Positions 1-10,797 are shown, counted from the first letter of the stretch. The stretch is DNA of 36,115 nt from an archaeon (GCA_024281315.1 JAJSAE010000086.1:1-36115), one strand, 5' to 3'. Translations and numbers: made by a program. Notes: generated by a model from the letters alone, not told the origin.

Positions 1-2450
<2,450 letters not shown>

Positions 2451-2726
2451 TTAACACACGTCCAGGCATGCATATGATTGGTAATCATGGAGACTGGTAC
2501 CTTCCATACGGGTGAAGCAGTCGCTTCTCCCAGCCTCTATACCCTTGCCCACTTAACCCAGTTAAGCAGGTGCACGGATGACGGGCCAATACAGGCCCTG
2601 ATACTCCTCAGATTGAGGGTAGAAGCACCCTATACAGGAGGGGTATTTATAGATTTTGCAGTGCCAAGCAGGTATTTCTCCCGTCAGGCACAGGCTTTCA
2701 CGGGGATATTGAATGGGTATATAAAG
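2451..2726 (-). other. 23S leader region between rRNA and protease gene
   Basis: This 276-base stretch holds no convincing gene. It contains short inverted repeats, for example CTTAAC/GTTAAG around 2550-2564 and TGATT/AATCA around 2474-2487. These could belong to the precursor stem that archaea cut to release 23S, but the 3' partner strand is outside the window. The promoter for the rRNA lies inside it at 2643-2652. Confidence 0.5.
2643..2652 (-). promoter_or_regulatory. TATA box of the 23S rRNA promoter
   Basis: The complement reads tctataaatacc, a good archaeal TATA box. It predicts a start near 2618, giving a leader of about 170 bases before mature 23S. It lies just after the stop codon of the upstream protease gene, so the 23S gene appears to be transcribed alone. 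Confidence 0.6.
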
Positions 2727-4184
2727 TTAATGGGCGGGGCTCCGTGTCGCACTCAAAATAATTGCTCTGCTGGCTGTATGGTCCTTGCTTGCTGCATTCA
2801 GCATGATGGTAGCGTTGTATGTGTTATTCGCAGGTATCTGGACATATACGGATACCTCTGCCGTCCCCTTGTAGGGAAGATGAATTGTAAGTGAATCGCT
2901 CGGTGTTGCATTGCTCTCATTTCCCCGTAACGTCAGCCATGCGCTCCATCCGCCTGGGATATTGGACAGCGATGTGTTCAGGGTCTCGGCAGTGTTTCCG
3001 GTATTATTAAAGGTGTAGTTCACAATTATTGTGCTGCCCCCTGCCGCCGTGATGTTCACGGGGGTTGCAGGAGATACGGCAAAAGACATGTCAGGTGGAA
3101 CATACTGCATTGGTGTAGGAACAAAGCATGTTATCAATATGAAGGCAGCAAACACACCGAGAGCCTGCCTTTTCACATCCAGTTTCCCTGTGTCGTTCAA
3201 AGGAGGCGGGTGGTTCATGCCCAGCAGCATTATGAGAATGGCAAAGAAGAGCCAGCCCGTATAATTGAAGAAAAAGCCGAAAAATGTAAGGGCTATAACG
3301 GTTCCGTAACTGATATATCGGGCCTTGTCGTCCAGCAATGCCCTTACCACATGCCCCCCGTCCAGTTGTCCAGCGGGAAGGAGGTTTATTGCGGTGACAA
3401 AGAGGCCGACCCAGCCTGCAAATGCCGTAGGGTGCAGGAGTACATTTTTTGGCAGGGGTACGAACATGGCGAGAAGCGTGTAAAGCATGGGGAAGGAGAT
3501 GAATGTGGAACCGCCGGGTCCGACTCCTTCGGGAAATGCCTGATTGACCGAGCCTGTGAGGTGTAACCCTATCAGGGTAACCGGTATCGCAACAATAAGC
3601 CCGGCAATGGGTCCCGCAATTCCTATATCAAACAGTGCTTTTTTATTCGGTATGGGTTCTCTGATGCTTATAAAAGCCCCAAAGGTCCCAAGAGGAGGAA
3701 ACGATGGGATGAAGAAGGGAAGGGAGGCGGCCACATTGTGCTTTTTTGCCATGAAGTAGTGCCCCATCTCGTGGGTTCCCAGTATGAGGAGGAGGGGTAC
3801 GGAAAAGTAGATTGTGCCGTTGATTATGTTGTATGCGGAGAACATCTCTCCCTGCCCCATGTATGAGAACCAGCCCACCGCTCCGGCCAGAACAGTTGTG
3901 AATATGGTGATTACAAGCATTATTGCATTGACCGCAACGCTCTTTTTCTTGCGCGGCGGGGTTCTAACGATATTTATTACATACTCCCCTCCGGTTTTCT
4001 TCAGGACCGGATATATGTTTTTATCCTTCAACTCCAACCGCAGTGCCTCAAACTGGTTGTCAAGCGTGAATTCGTCCACATTAACATAAAAGGCCACCAG
4101 GTCAAAGTTCACCCTGATGTCATATACTGGAAAATGACGGCCGACGGCGGCGTTCAGCTCTTCTATATCGCTTTTAAGGGCCAT
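2727..4184 (-). CDS. Site-2 protease family membrane metalloprotease (M50)
   Basis: A 485-residue membrane protease. The zinc site is HEMGH at residues 138-142 and the third ligand motif is NLLPAGQLDGG at about 267-277 (Asp275), both typical of family M50. The first 80 residues are soluble. Several hydrophobic segments follow (about 85-110, 122-137, 185-210, 230-250, 255-270, 285-350). After residue 370 there is an outside-type beta domain rich in N-x-S/T sites, resembling the NEW3 domain, so the protein seems to be a protease with an extracellular sensing or substrate-binding tail. The family cuts membrane-embedded substrates, often membrane-bound regulators; the substrate here is unknown. 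The start is the ATG at 4184, with a TATA box about 45 bases before it. It stands alone, downstream of hypD but with its own promoter. Confidence 0.9.
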   Translation of the reverse strand: MALKSDIEELNAAVGRHFPVYDIRVNFDLVAFYVNVDEFTLDNQFEALRLELKDKNIYPVLKKTGGEYVINIVRTPPRKKKSVAVNAIMLVITIFTTVLAGAVGWFSYMGQGEMFSAYNIINGTIYFSVPLLLILGTHEMGHYFMAKKHNVAASLPFFIPSFPPLGTFGAFISIREPIPNKKALFDIGIAGPIAGLIVAIPVTLIGLHLTGSVNQAFPEGVGPGGSTFISFPMLYTLLAMFVPLPKNVLLHPTAFAGWVGLFVTAINLLPAGQLDGGHVVRALLDDKARYISYGTVIALTFFGFFFNYTGWLFFAILIMLLGMNHPPPLNDTGKLDVKRQALGVFAAFILITCFVPTPMQYVPPDMSFAVSPATPVNITAAGGSTIIVNYTFNNTGNTAETLNTSLSNIPGGWSAWLTLRGNESNATPSDSLTIHLPYKGTAEVSVYVQIPANNTYNATIMLNAASKDHTASRAIILSATRSPAH

Positions 4185-4226
4185 TTAACCTTCCTCTTGC
4201 GATAGGACATGATAACGCTGTGGTAC

Positions 4227-4236
4227 TTATAGATAT
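4227..4236 (-). promoter_or_regulatory. TATA box for the site-2 protease gene
   Basis: The complement reads tatctataagtacc. The predicted start is near 4203, giving a leader of about 20 bases. Further upstream, an 11-base direct repeat (atgcgRgaacc at 4244-4254 and 4265-4275) of unknown meaning lies in the spacer to hypD. Confidence 0.5.
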
Positions 4237-4328
4237 GGTTATGATGCGAGAACCTGCAGGACTTATGCGGGAACCGGGAAGAGGAAACTGGAAGTTTTTG
4301 CTCAGGAATTTAATCCGAACCCCCCCCC

Positions 4329-5417
4329 TCACGGCCCCACGCCCTTTCTCCCGTATCTGTACATAATATTGCAGCTTCCCTCGGTACTGACCATACACGG
4401 CCCGATGGGATTGGATGGTATGCAGGCCTTGCCGAAGAGCGGGCATTCGGTGGAATCAATCACGCCGCGAAGGACATCGCCGCACCTGCATCCCGGAGGA
4501 TCCCTGAATTCAGTTTTCCAGACAGGTTCCAGCACATCTTCGAACAGAAGCCGGGCGTTATGCCCGTCGAACTCCTTTTTGAGTTCCATTCCGCTATCCG
4601 GCAGTGTGGGAAAGCCGCGCCAGCTCACATCCACGGTCCTAAACACCTCCCTGAGTGCACTCTGTGCCCGTATATTCCCTTCGTATTTCACAAGGCGGCT
4701 GTACTCGTTCTCTATTTTCGGCTCTCCTCTGACCACCTGCCGTGCCAGCATGTATGTGGCCATGAGAAGGTCGATGGGCTCGAATCCCGCAACCACCTGA
4801 GATATGCCGTAGTCCTTCGTGAGGAACTCCCACGCCTTCACACCCACTATGGTTGATACATGACCGGGTTCGATAAGGCCGTCAAGCTTCACCTCGCCCA
4901 TGTCGATTATGGCCTTCAGGGCAGGAGGGGTAAATCTGTGAAAGGAAAGAACGGAGAGGTTCTCAGGCGGATTGTCCAGAAGGATTGCGGCCGTTCCCGG
5001 TGCTGTGGTCTCAAAGCCGACCCCAAGAAAGACCGTGTCCTTTCCCGTCTTTCTTGCAATGGCAACGGCATCCTCTGCGCTGTAGACAATTCTGACATCT
5101 CCTCCCTTTGATTTAATGTCGTTCAGCGTCCCGGTGTTCCCCGGAACCCTCATCATATCGCCGTAGGAAACAACGGTTTTTCCTGCCTTTGCAAGGGCCA
5201 TTGCCTCCTCTATTTCTTTCTGCGTGGTAACACAAACCGGACAGCCCGGTCCCTGTCTTATTTCCACATTTGCCTCCTTGAAAAGGGAATCCAGACCGTG
5301 TCTAACAAGTGTGTCCTGATGGGTCCCGCACACATGCATGAATGTGAAATGTCTGTCAAAGTCCTTTATCTCTCTTATTATTCTCTCCGCAAGCGCTTTA
5401 TCTCTGTATCTGAACAT
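4329..5417 (-). CDS. hypD: Hydrogenase maturation protein HypD
   Basis: HypD is the iron-sulfur scaffold that, with HypC, assembles the Fe(CN)2CO group of NiFe hydrogenases. At 362 residues it has the usual family length. Diagnostic motifs are CGTHQ at 30-34 and GPGCPVC at 56-62, plus a Cys-rich C-terminus (PPGCRCGDVLRG, then CPLFGKACIP and GPCMVSTEGSC) that binds the 4Fe-4S cluster. A strong ribosome site (AAAGGAGGTAT) overlaps the hypA stop and sits just before the ATG at 5417. It is the last gene of the hypF-C-A-D run, 2 bases after hypA. A run of nine C (4320-4328, nine G on the coding strand) directly follows its stop codon. Confidence 0.96.
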   Translation of the reverse strand: MFRYRDKALAERIIREIKDFDRHFTFMHVCGTHQDTLVRHGLDSLFKEANVEIRQGPGCPVCVTTQKEIEEAMALAKAGKTVVSYGDMMRVPGNTGTLNDIKSKGGDVRIVYSAEDAVAIARKTGKDTVFLGVGFETTAPGTAAILLDNPPENLSVLSFHRFTPPALKAIIDMGEVKLDGLIEPGHVSTIVGVKAWEFLTKDYGISQVVAGFEPIDLLMATYMLARQVVRGEPKIENEYSRLVKYEGNIRAQSALREVFRTVDVSWRGFPTLPDSGMELKKEFDGHNARLLFEDVLEPVWKTEFRDPPGCRCGDVLRGVIDSTECPLFGKACIPSNPIGPCMVSTEGSCNIMYRYGRKGVGP

Positions 5418-5419
5418 GA

Positions 5420-5821
5420 TTATACCTCCTTTATCTCCTCTTCCTCGTCATTTACTTCCGCCCGTATCCCCGTGATGGTGCACTCCTTTCCGCTCACGAC
5501 CTTCACTCTTCCGCCGCATTTCGGGCAGGAGAATACCGGTGATGTGACATGAAACGCCGGGTTATCCTCATGGGTGATTGGTCCTCTGAATCCGCAGGCG
5601 GGACATTCCACCAGTGCGGGACTGTGTGTTATCTTCAGTTCCGAGCCCTCCAGAACCGTTCCTTTTGCCAGAACACCGTATGCAAACTTCATCTGTTCCT
5701 CCCCAAGAAATGTCAGTTCCCCCACAAGGAGGTCAACCCGCTCCACCCGGATAATATCATGGGAGGGCAGACTGGCCAGAACCTGCTTTACCACCATCTC
5801 GGTCATGGAGAACTCGTGCAT
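5420..5821 (-). CDS. hypA: Hydrogenase nickel incorporation protein HypA
   Basis: HypA delivers nickel to the hydrogenase large subunit. The 133-residue protein begins MHEFSMTEMVV, with the N-terminal Met-His-Glu that binds nickel. It also has the zinc site as two CxxC pairs: CPACG near residue 74 and CPKCG near 99. The length is a little over the usual 115-120 because of an acidic tail (NDEEEEIKEV). It lies 3 bases after hypC and 2 bases before hypD, so it is clearly co-transcribed. The partner GTPase HypB is not in the window. Confidence 0.95.
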   Translation of the reverse strand: MHEFSMTEMVVKQVLASLPSHDIIRVERVDLLVGELTFLGEEQMKFAYGVLAKGTVLEGSELKITHSPALVECPACGFRGPITHEDNPAFHVTSPVFSCPKCGGRVKVVSGKECTITGIRAEVNDEEEEIKEV

Positions 5822-5824
5822 CTC

Positions 5825-6046
5825 TTACAACTCCAGTTTGTCCATCATCTCCTCGAATTCGCGGATCACTTCCTTTGCGCTCTTCTCGTCCATGATCTCA
5901 ATGGCAAAGCCCGCATGCACGACCACATAGTCGCCCACCTTTGCATCGACCATGGAGATGTTCGCGCTCCTTTTCGTTCCGCCGTAGTCTATCATCGCTC
6001 TCTTTCCGTCTATCTCCACCACTCTACCGGGTACCGCAAGACACAT
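5825..6046 (-). CDS. hypC: Hydrogenase maturation chaperone HypC
   Basis: HypC binds HypD and the hydrogenase large-subunit precursor and carries the iron group through its N-terminal cysteine. I chose the ATG at 6046, giving a 73-residue protein beginning MCLAVPGRVVEI. The essential Cys must be residue 2. A GTG nine bases earlier lies inside the ribosome site (GAGGTG, 5 bases before this ATG). The tail is acidic and helical (about residues 50-73). It lies between hypF (90-base spacer) and hypA (3-base spacer). The spacer to hypF contains a second TATA-like element and two perfect palindromes. Confidence 0.95.
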   Translation of the reverse strand: MCLAVPGRVVEIDGKRAMIDYGGTKRSANISMVDAKVGDYVVVHAGFAIEIMDEKSAKEVIREFEEMMDKLEL

Positions 6047-6078
6047 TTCTTTCACCTCTGTTTCGTTTTAACACCATA

Positions 6079-6131
6079 CCTGTGAACACAGGAAGAGTGC
6101 AATCCTCTATTAAATACCTGCGCATCGCAGG
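6079..6131 (-). promoter_or_regulatory. Possible hypC promoter flanked by two palindromes
   Basis: The hypF-hypC spacer contains two perfect palindromes: CCTGTG-AA-CACAGG at 6079-6092 and CCTGCG-CAT-CGCAGG at 6117-6131. A TATA-like element (complement gtatttaatag, 6107-6117) abuts the second and predicts a start near 6085, inside the first. This could be an operator/promoter pair allowing hypCAD expression apart from hypF. The hypF-proximal hairpin could instead act as an attenuator. The sequence alone cannot decide. Confidence 0.4.
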
Positions 6132-6136
6132 ATAGC

Positions 6137-8317
6137 TCAATCCCTCACCCCCGCAACGATATTTTGTCCCATCGAGACCCCCCCGTCTCCGTTCGGTATT
6201 CTCTCGTGCACCGCAAACCGAAGACCGCTGGACCGAACTGCTCTCTCCACCATCCGCATAATCGGAATATTGTAGCTCACACCTCCCGTGAGGCCGATGG
6301 TTTCCACCCCCTCAGAGTCCGCATGCTCTGCAGCCGCATCAACCATTGTTTCGAGCACGGAATTCACGAAAGAACTGACCAGAATCCCGCTGTTATGCGT
6401 TCCTTTCCGCCTCATATCATCCATTTCTCTCAGTGCCTCGATGAACAGTACGGTACCGTCCTCTGTTCGCTCCACGGGAAAGCGAATAATAGCATCCTCT
6501 GGGGAGAGAAGCGGCTCCAGCCTCATGGCAGGTTCTCCGTCGTATGTTCGCCGTGTTCCCGTGCCGAAGATATAGGAAAGCGCGTCGAGAAGGCGGCCCA
6601 TGCTCGTCGTCTGCGGCGATTTTGTCATCAGTTTATCGAAAATCTCGGCCTCTCTATCCGATATTCCGGGAACCGGTGCTTCCAGAAGGGCGAATGCCAG
6701 TCGTCTGGGGTCCTTTGTGGCCGCATCCCCACCGATCAGGGGGAAACGCTCCAGATGGGCCACTCGTTTGAAGTCTTTATATGTGGCATGGAGAACCTCG
6801 CCCCCCCACACATCGCCGTCGCTGCCGTACCCCATGCCGTCAAGGGTTAGAGCCACGACGGAATCAAGCCCCGCATCCAGCATGAGGGAAGCCGCGTGAG
6901 CCCAGTGATGCTGAACCTCAACCACTTCCGAACCGAAGCGGGAGGCAAATTCCATCCCTATTTTTCTTGTGGGATAGTGCGGATGAAGGTCAACCGCCAC
7001 TTTATCAATGGTTTCCACCCCGTTGATTTTCAGAAGATGCTCCGTCGCCTCCCTCAGAAAGTCCTGAACCCCTGCATAGTTGGTATTCCCTATATACTGG
7101 CTGGGAAAGAGCGTCGAGCGAACCGATAGGGAGCAGGTAACATTCCTCTCGGCCCCGAAAGAGAGAATCACGGAGGAATAGGGGACGGAAAAACCGGAGG
7201 GAACAAAGCCTCTGGACCTCCTTATGAACATCGCATTTTCCCCGTACGGAATCACAAGGCTGTCGTCCACCCTGTTCACTATATCCCGGTTGTGAAGGAG
7301 ATATGCATCGGCCCCCAGAGTGAAAGCCTCCTTATTATCCAGAATTATTGGCTCCCCCGGAAGGTTGGCCGAGGTCATTATAAGGGCGTCATGCCCTTCG
7401 AGATGATGGAATATCAGGTGCTGGGCCGGGGTATAAGGAAGATATATCCCGATGTTATCCAGACCGGGTGAGATTTCCTCCGGTACACCCGACCTCTTTT
7501 TCAGAAGCACTATGGGGCGCTGAGGCGAAAGAAGGAGCCGCTCCGCTTTATCGTCAAAAACCGCATACCGTCTGGCCGCCTCGATATCCCTCACCATGAT
7601 GGCAAAGGGCTTCGCTTCCCTCCTGTACCATTCCCTGAGTTTCGCAGTGCGTTCGAGGGTGCAGGTTATGTGCATTCCGCCCCAGCTCTTCACAACGCCT
7701 ATTTTTCCACCTTTAAGCATGGATGCAAAGGCGGAAACCGGGTACTCCGCCTGCAATACCTCATCATCCTCCCCGTACAGCGTATATCGCGGCCCGTCGT
7801 CCGGGCAGGATATGGTCTGGGCGTGAAACCTTCTGTTAAGCGGGTCCCTGTACTCATTCAGGCAGTCATCACAGAGGCTAAAAGGAGCCATGGAGGTTTT
7901 ATCCCTGTCATAGGGCAGGTCTTTTATGACGGAGAATCTGGCCCCGCAGTTGGTGCAGTTGATGAACGGATACATATACCTCCTGTCCGCGGGCTCAAAT
8001 AGCTCCACAAGGCAGTCATCACACAGGGCAATATCGGGAGGAAGAACTGACTCTCTTTCACCACACTGGCTCTCTATTATTCTGAAATCGTCGTACGGAC
8101 AATCCCCTTCCCCATAATCCACCCGGTCAATTCTGGCCAGAGGAGGAAGTCGCTCTTTGAGGGCCTCTAAAAAACCGTCTGCATCGCCGTCTATGCACAC
8201 CTCCACATTGGAGCCGTTGTTTCTCACATAACCGCAAAGGCCGAGGTCAGAAGCCACCCTGAACACGGTTGGCCGGAATCCGACACCCTGAACGACTCCG
8301 TAGAGAAAAAGGCGCAT
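6137..8317 (-). CDS. hypF: Carbamoyltransferase HypF
   Basis: HypF makes the thiocarboxamide on HypE that becomes the cyanide ligand of NiFe hydrogenases. The 726 residues show the full order: acylphosphatase domain (GVVQGVGFRP at 8-17), zinc-finger pair (about 105-180), YrdC-like domain (about 190-380) and Kae1-like carbamoyltransferase domain with HHWAHAA and GSDGDVWGGE near 480-520. The zinc ligands keep the family spacing C-x2-C-x18-C-x2-C-x24-C-x2-C-x18-C, but the last should-be CPxCGP reads CPDDGP, so the eighth Cys is Asp. The start ATG at 8317 lies about 26 bases from a TATA box, so the mRNA may be leaderless. It is first in the hypF-C-A-D operon; hypB and hypE must be elsewhere. Confidence 0.95.
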   Translation of the reverse strand: MRLFLYGVVQGVGFRPTVFRVASDLGLCGYVRNNGSNVEVCIDGDADGFLEALKERLPPLARIDRVDYGEGDCPYDDFRIIESQCGERESVLPPDIALCDDCLVELFEPADRRYMYPFINCTNCGARFSVIKDLPYDRDKTSMAPFSLCDDCLNEYRDPLNRRFHAQTISCPDDGPRYTLYGEDDEVLQAEYPVSAFASMLKGGKIGVVKSWGGMHITCTLERTAKLREWYRREAKPFAIMVRDIEAARRYAVFDDKAERLLLSPQRPIVLLKKRSGVPEEISPGLDNIGIYLPYTPAQHLIFHHLEGHDALIMTSANLPGEPIILDNKEAFTLGADAYLLHNRDIVNRVDDSLVIPYGENAMFIRRSRGFVPSGFSVPYSSVILSFGAERNVTCSLSVRSTLFPSQYIGNTNYAGVQDFLREATEHLLKINGVETIDKVAVDLHPHYPTRKIGMEFASRFGSEVVEVQHHWAHAASLMLDAGLDSVVALTLDGMGYGSDGDVWGGEVLHATYKDFKRVAHLERFPLIGGDAATKDPRRLAFALLEAPVPGISDREAEIFDKLMTKSPQTTSMGRLLDALSYIFGTGTRRTYDGEPAMRLEPLLSPEDAIIRFPVERTEDGTVLFIEALREMDDMRRKGTHNSGILVSSFVNSVLETMVDAAAEHADSEGVETIGLTGGVSYNIPIMRMVERAVRSSGLRFAVHERIPNGDGGVSMGQNIVAGVRD

Positions 8318-8337
8318 GGGCAGAAATTCCCAAGGTA

Positions 8338-8349
8338 GTATTTATAGAC
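8338..8349 (-). promoter_or_regulatory. TATA box of the hyp operon
   Basis: The complement reads gtctataaatac. A start 25-27 bases downstream falls almost on the hypF ATG at 8317, suggesting a leaderless transcript. No ribosome site precedes that ATG. Confidence 0.6.
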
Positions 8350-8423
8350 TGCTGGACAGAGATGGGCATGGGAGGATGTGACAGAGAAAGGATATTGTTC
8401 CGAATATTGCTGTGGTAGCATTC

Positions 8424-8434
8424 AATAAAAAACT
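8424..8434 (-). terminator. T-run terminator after the AbrB-PhoU gene
   Basis: The complement reads AGTTTTTTATT, a typical archaeal oligo-T stop signal, about 40 bases after the stop codon of the AbrB-PhoU gene and before the hyp promoter. Confidence 0.45.
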
Positions 8435-8470
8435 TCACGGAATGGACCATCCCAAGCATTCAGAAGAGTC

Positions 8471-9466
8471 TCACCGCACTAGATAGTTTATGGCCATCTC
8501 GGAGATGTCCCCGGAATACTCTCCCGTCCGCCTTATACTCTCTGTTATGTAACTGAGTGCTATTGCATTCATGCCCTTCTCCTTCATCACCATATTGTTC
8601 AATTTCTCGCATCTCGCCGCCAGTTTTTTTGTCTTCTCTATGGTGGCGTTTGCAGCCTTCATATCCTTTTTAAGCCACGAATCCACGCTGTCGGAGAACA
8701 GGGCCAGAGCCTGTTTGCTCGCCGCTTCTATCTCCTTTAAAATGGCCGGAGACGGCCTTTTCTCCATCTTCATGGCATTCTTTGCAATCCTTACAGCGTG
8801 GTCCCCTATCCGTTCCATTGTCTTGGCCACTATGAAGTAGTAAACACCGCTTTCCTGCGTAATCCCCATCTTCAGCATGGTCTCGGTGCTTCTCAGCGCA
8901 GAATTGTACTGATGGGCCACCAGCCAATACAGGCGGTCCACCTCTATATCCCTCTCCACGGAATCATTCAGAAGGGCATTATCCTCTTTTACAAGGCCCT
9001 CTATTGCGTCCGTGTGCATGGCCCTTACAAGCAGGTGCATCCTCTTTATCGTTCTTTCAAAGGGCATCTCACTGGGACTGAGAAGGTCCCGTATCTCTAT
9101 AAACTTCTCGTCCTCTTCCACTATCTCAAGCCCGACGCTGTTCTGTGAAAATTGTCTTGCCACTGATCTGGCACCCTCCTCCATAACACCTCTGGAATGC
9201 AGGTTTATTACGGAGTATCCCTTAATATATGCGGCCACCAGAATTCTGAAGAGGTAATCGCTGTCCATACCGCCGGTAACATCCATATCCATCTGCCTGC
9301 GATCGCTTTCTTTTCCCGAATCGGGGGATATTATCAGGGTTCCGTCGGGCTGTGCCGTTATGTTGAGCAGGTCGTTCTTCCGTATATTCATCCTCTTTAT
9401 CCACTCTTTCGGGAGGGTGATTATGTAGGACGAGCCGCCGGTCATTTGAACCTTTCTCTTTTCCAT
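8471..9466 (-). CDS. AbrB-type DNA-binding/PhoU-domain phosphate regulator
   Basis: This 331-residue protein starts with a swapped-hairpin SpoVT/AbrB domain (MTGGSSYIITLPKEWIKR, residues 8-25, to about 50). Two PhoU helical bundles follow (about 115-205 and 215-325), with the family's metal-site type motifs such as ERIGDHAVRIAKNA. This fusion is known in archaea and is thought to be a phosphate-responsive regulator. Its position, head to head with pstS across 185 bases, supports control of the pst operon. A TATA-like box 30-40 bases upstream suggests a very short leader. A separate, AbrB-less PhoU is encoded in the pst operon, so the two may divide DNA binding and transporter control (inference). 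Confidence 0.88.
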   Translation of the reverse strand: MEKRKVQMTGGSSYIITLPKEWIKRMNIRKNDLLNITAQPDGTLIISPDSGKESDRRQMDMDVTGGMDSDYLFRILVAAYIKGYSVINLHSRGVMEEGARSVARQFSQNSVGLEIVEEDEKFIEIRDLLSPSEMPFERTIKRMHLLVRAMHTDAIEGLVKEDNALLNDSVERDIEVDRLYWLVAHQYNSALRSTETMLKMGITQESGVYYFIVAKTMERIGDHAVRIAKNAMKMEKRPSPAILKEIEAASKQALALFSDSVDSWLKKDMKAANATIEKTKKLAARCEKLNNMVMKEKGMNAIALSYITESIRRTGEYSGDISEMAINYLVR

Positions 9467-9494
9467 GCTATCATCCGCAGAGAGTATCTGCTGG

Positions 9495-9504
9495 TTTTTA
9501 AAAC
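9495..9504 (-). promoter_or_regulatory. TATA-like box for the AbrB-PhoU gene
   Basis: The complement reads gttttaaaaa, about 30-38 bases upstream of the ATG at 9466. It predicts a start within a few bases of the start codon. Confidence 0.4.
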
Positions 9505-9523
9505 TTTCTATATCTCTATCGAT

Positions 9524-9566
9524 TAGAATATAGAACTATATAGCCACCATATGCAAACATATTCTA
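9524..9566. promoter_or_regulatory. Inverted repeat in the divergent phoU/pstS promoter
   Basis: The arms TAGAATAT (9524-9531) and ATATTCTA (9559-9566) form an inverted repeat. Between them is the self-palindrome CTATATAG (9536-9543). It lies midway between the two divergent promoters, where a shared regulator such as the AbrB-PhoU protein would bind. The stretch is AT-rich, so chance similarity is possible. Confidence 0.4.
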
Positions 9567-9577
9567 TGTCGAGAAGC

Positions 9578-9592
9578 CATAAATAAATACAT
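9578..9592 (+). promoter_or_regulatory. TATA box of the pst operon
   Basis: The sequence cataaataaataca predicts a start near 9610 and a leader of about 40 bases, ending in the ribosome site GGAGATGA before the ATG at 9652. Confidence 0.6.
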
Positions 9593-9651
9593 AAATTTCG
9601 CCTCTTTGTGAAAAAACAGACGGAAATAAAGATAGAAAGGAGATGAGAAAA

Positions 9652-10788
9652 ATGGAAAAAAAGACCATGTATATGGGTGCAACGATTGCTGTTATAGGCA
9701 TAATGGTGCTGGCCGCCGTAATGGCAGGATGGGTCGGAAACACGGGCTCGAATAACAACAGCGACAACGGAACAGGGAGTACCATTATTCTTCGTACCAC
9801 AGGTGCGACTTTCCCCCAGTATCAGGTACAGAAATGGATAGACACATACCAGAAGAGTAACCCCAATGTAAAGATAGAGTACGAGGGAGGTGGCTCCGGA
9901 CACGGCCAGGATGCCTTCATGCAGGGGCTTAGCGAAATAGGGCGCACAGACCCGCCGGTCAGTGAAAGCACATGGAGCAAATTTGAAGACACGGGGGATA
10001 TGCCGTTGCAGTTCCCGGAGGTTGTGGGTGCCGTTGTGATATCATACAACATCCCGGGAGTCGGAGATATAAAGCTCAGTCAGGATGCACTTGTGGGTAT
10101 ATTCATAGGAGACATAGAGTACTGGGATGGTGCAAAAATAACCGGCCAGAATCCTGGTATCAATCTGCCCCATGAGAAAATAATAGTGGTACACAGGAGT
10201 GACTCAAGCGGTACAACCGCAATATTTACCACATACCTTAGCGTCATAAATTCCACATGGGATAAGCAGGTTGGCGCAGGCAAAACAGTCCAATGGCCTA
10301 CAGACGATATGGGAAGAGGACTCGGAGGAAAAGGGAACCCGGGAGTCGTTTCAACCCTTAAACAGACCGACTACAGCATATGCTACACGGAGCTTTCCTT
10401 TGCCATAGAAGAGAGCCTCCCAACAGCATACCTTGAGAACGCAGACGGAAATTACACAGAGCCAACCGATTCTTCCATACAGGCTGCTGTCGCAGGAGTG
10501 AGTTCGAATATACCTCCCCCTGATAAAGGGTACAGCGAGAATCTGAAACAACTCCTGAACGCTCAGGGAAATGACTCATACCCCATAGTGGCATTCACAC
10601 ACATGCTTGTGTGGAAAAACATAGACGGGAAACACTACACACACGACGATGTGACAGCCATAAAGGACTTCATGAAATGGGTGCTCACAGACGGCCAGAA
10701 ACCGGAAAATCTCGCACCGGGATATGTCGGACTACCGGAGGATGTGGCAAACATCGGACTCAGCGCAATAAACCAGATACAGGGATGA
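9652..10788 (+). CDS. pstS: Phosphate ABC transporter substrate-binding protein PstS
   Basis: PstS captures phosphate outside the cell for the PstCAB transporter. I prefer the ATG at 9652 (378 residues). The ribosome site GGAGATGA ends 5 bases before it and would overlap the alternative ATG at 9643. A hydrophobic export/anchor segment spans about residues 7-25, followed by an Asn/Ser/Gly linker with no lipobox cysteine, so it is probably membrane-anchored. Family motifs include TTGATFPQYQVQKWI, YEGGGSGHGQDAF, RTDPPV and, for phosphate contact, HRSDSSGTTAIF. It is the first gene of the operon and is followed by an oligo-T stretch that may allow more PstS than transporter to be made. Confidence 0.94.
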   Translation: MEKKTMYMGATIAVIGIMVLAAVMAGWVGNTGSNNNSDNGTGSTIILRTTGATFPQYQVQKWIDTYQKSNPNVKIEYEGGGSGHGQDAFMQGLSEIGRTDPPVSESTWSKFEDTGDMPLQFPEVVGAVVISYNIPGVGDIKLSQDALVGIFIGDIEYWDGAKITGQNPGINLPHEKIIVVHRSDSSGTTAIFTTYLSVINSTWDKQVGAGKTVQWPTDDMGRGLGGKGNPGVVSTLKQTDYSICYTELSFAIEESLPTAYLENADGNYTEPTDSSIQAAVAGVSSNIPPPDKGYSENLKQLLNAQGNDSYPIVAFTHMLVWKNIDGKHYTHDDVTAIKDFMKWVLTDGQKPENLAPGYVGLPEDVANIGLSAINQIQG

Positions 10789-10797
10789 GCCCAAAAA

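Noticed and set aside
4320-4328. Nine-base C run suggesting a frameshift at the end of hypD
   Set aside because: The run lies just after the hypD stop codon, and the protein already has its full family length and C-terminal cysteines.
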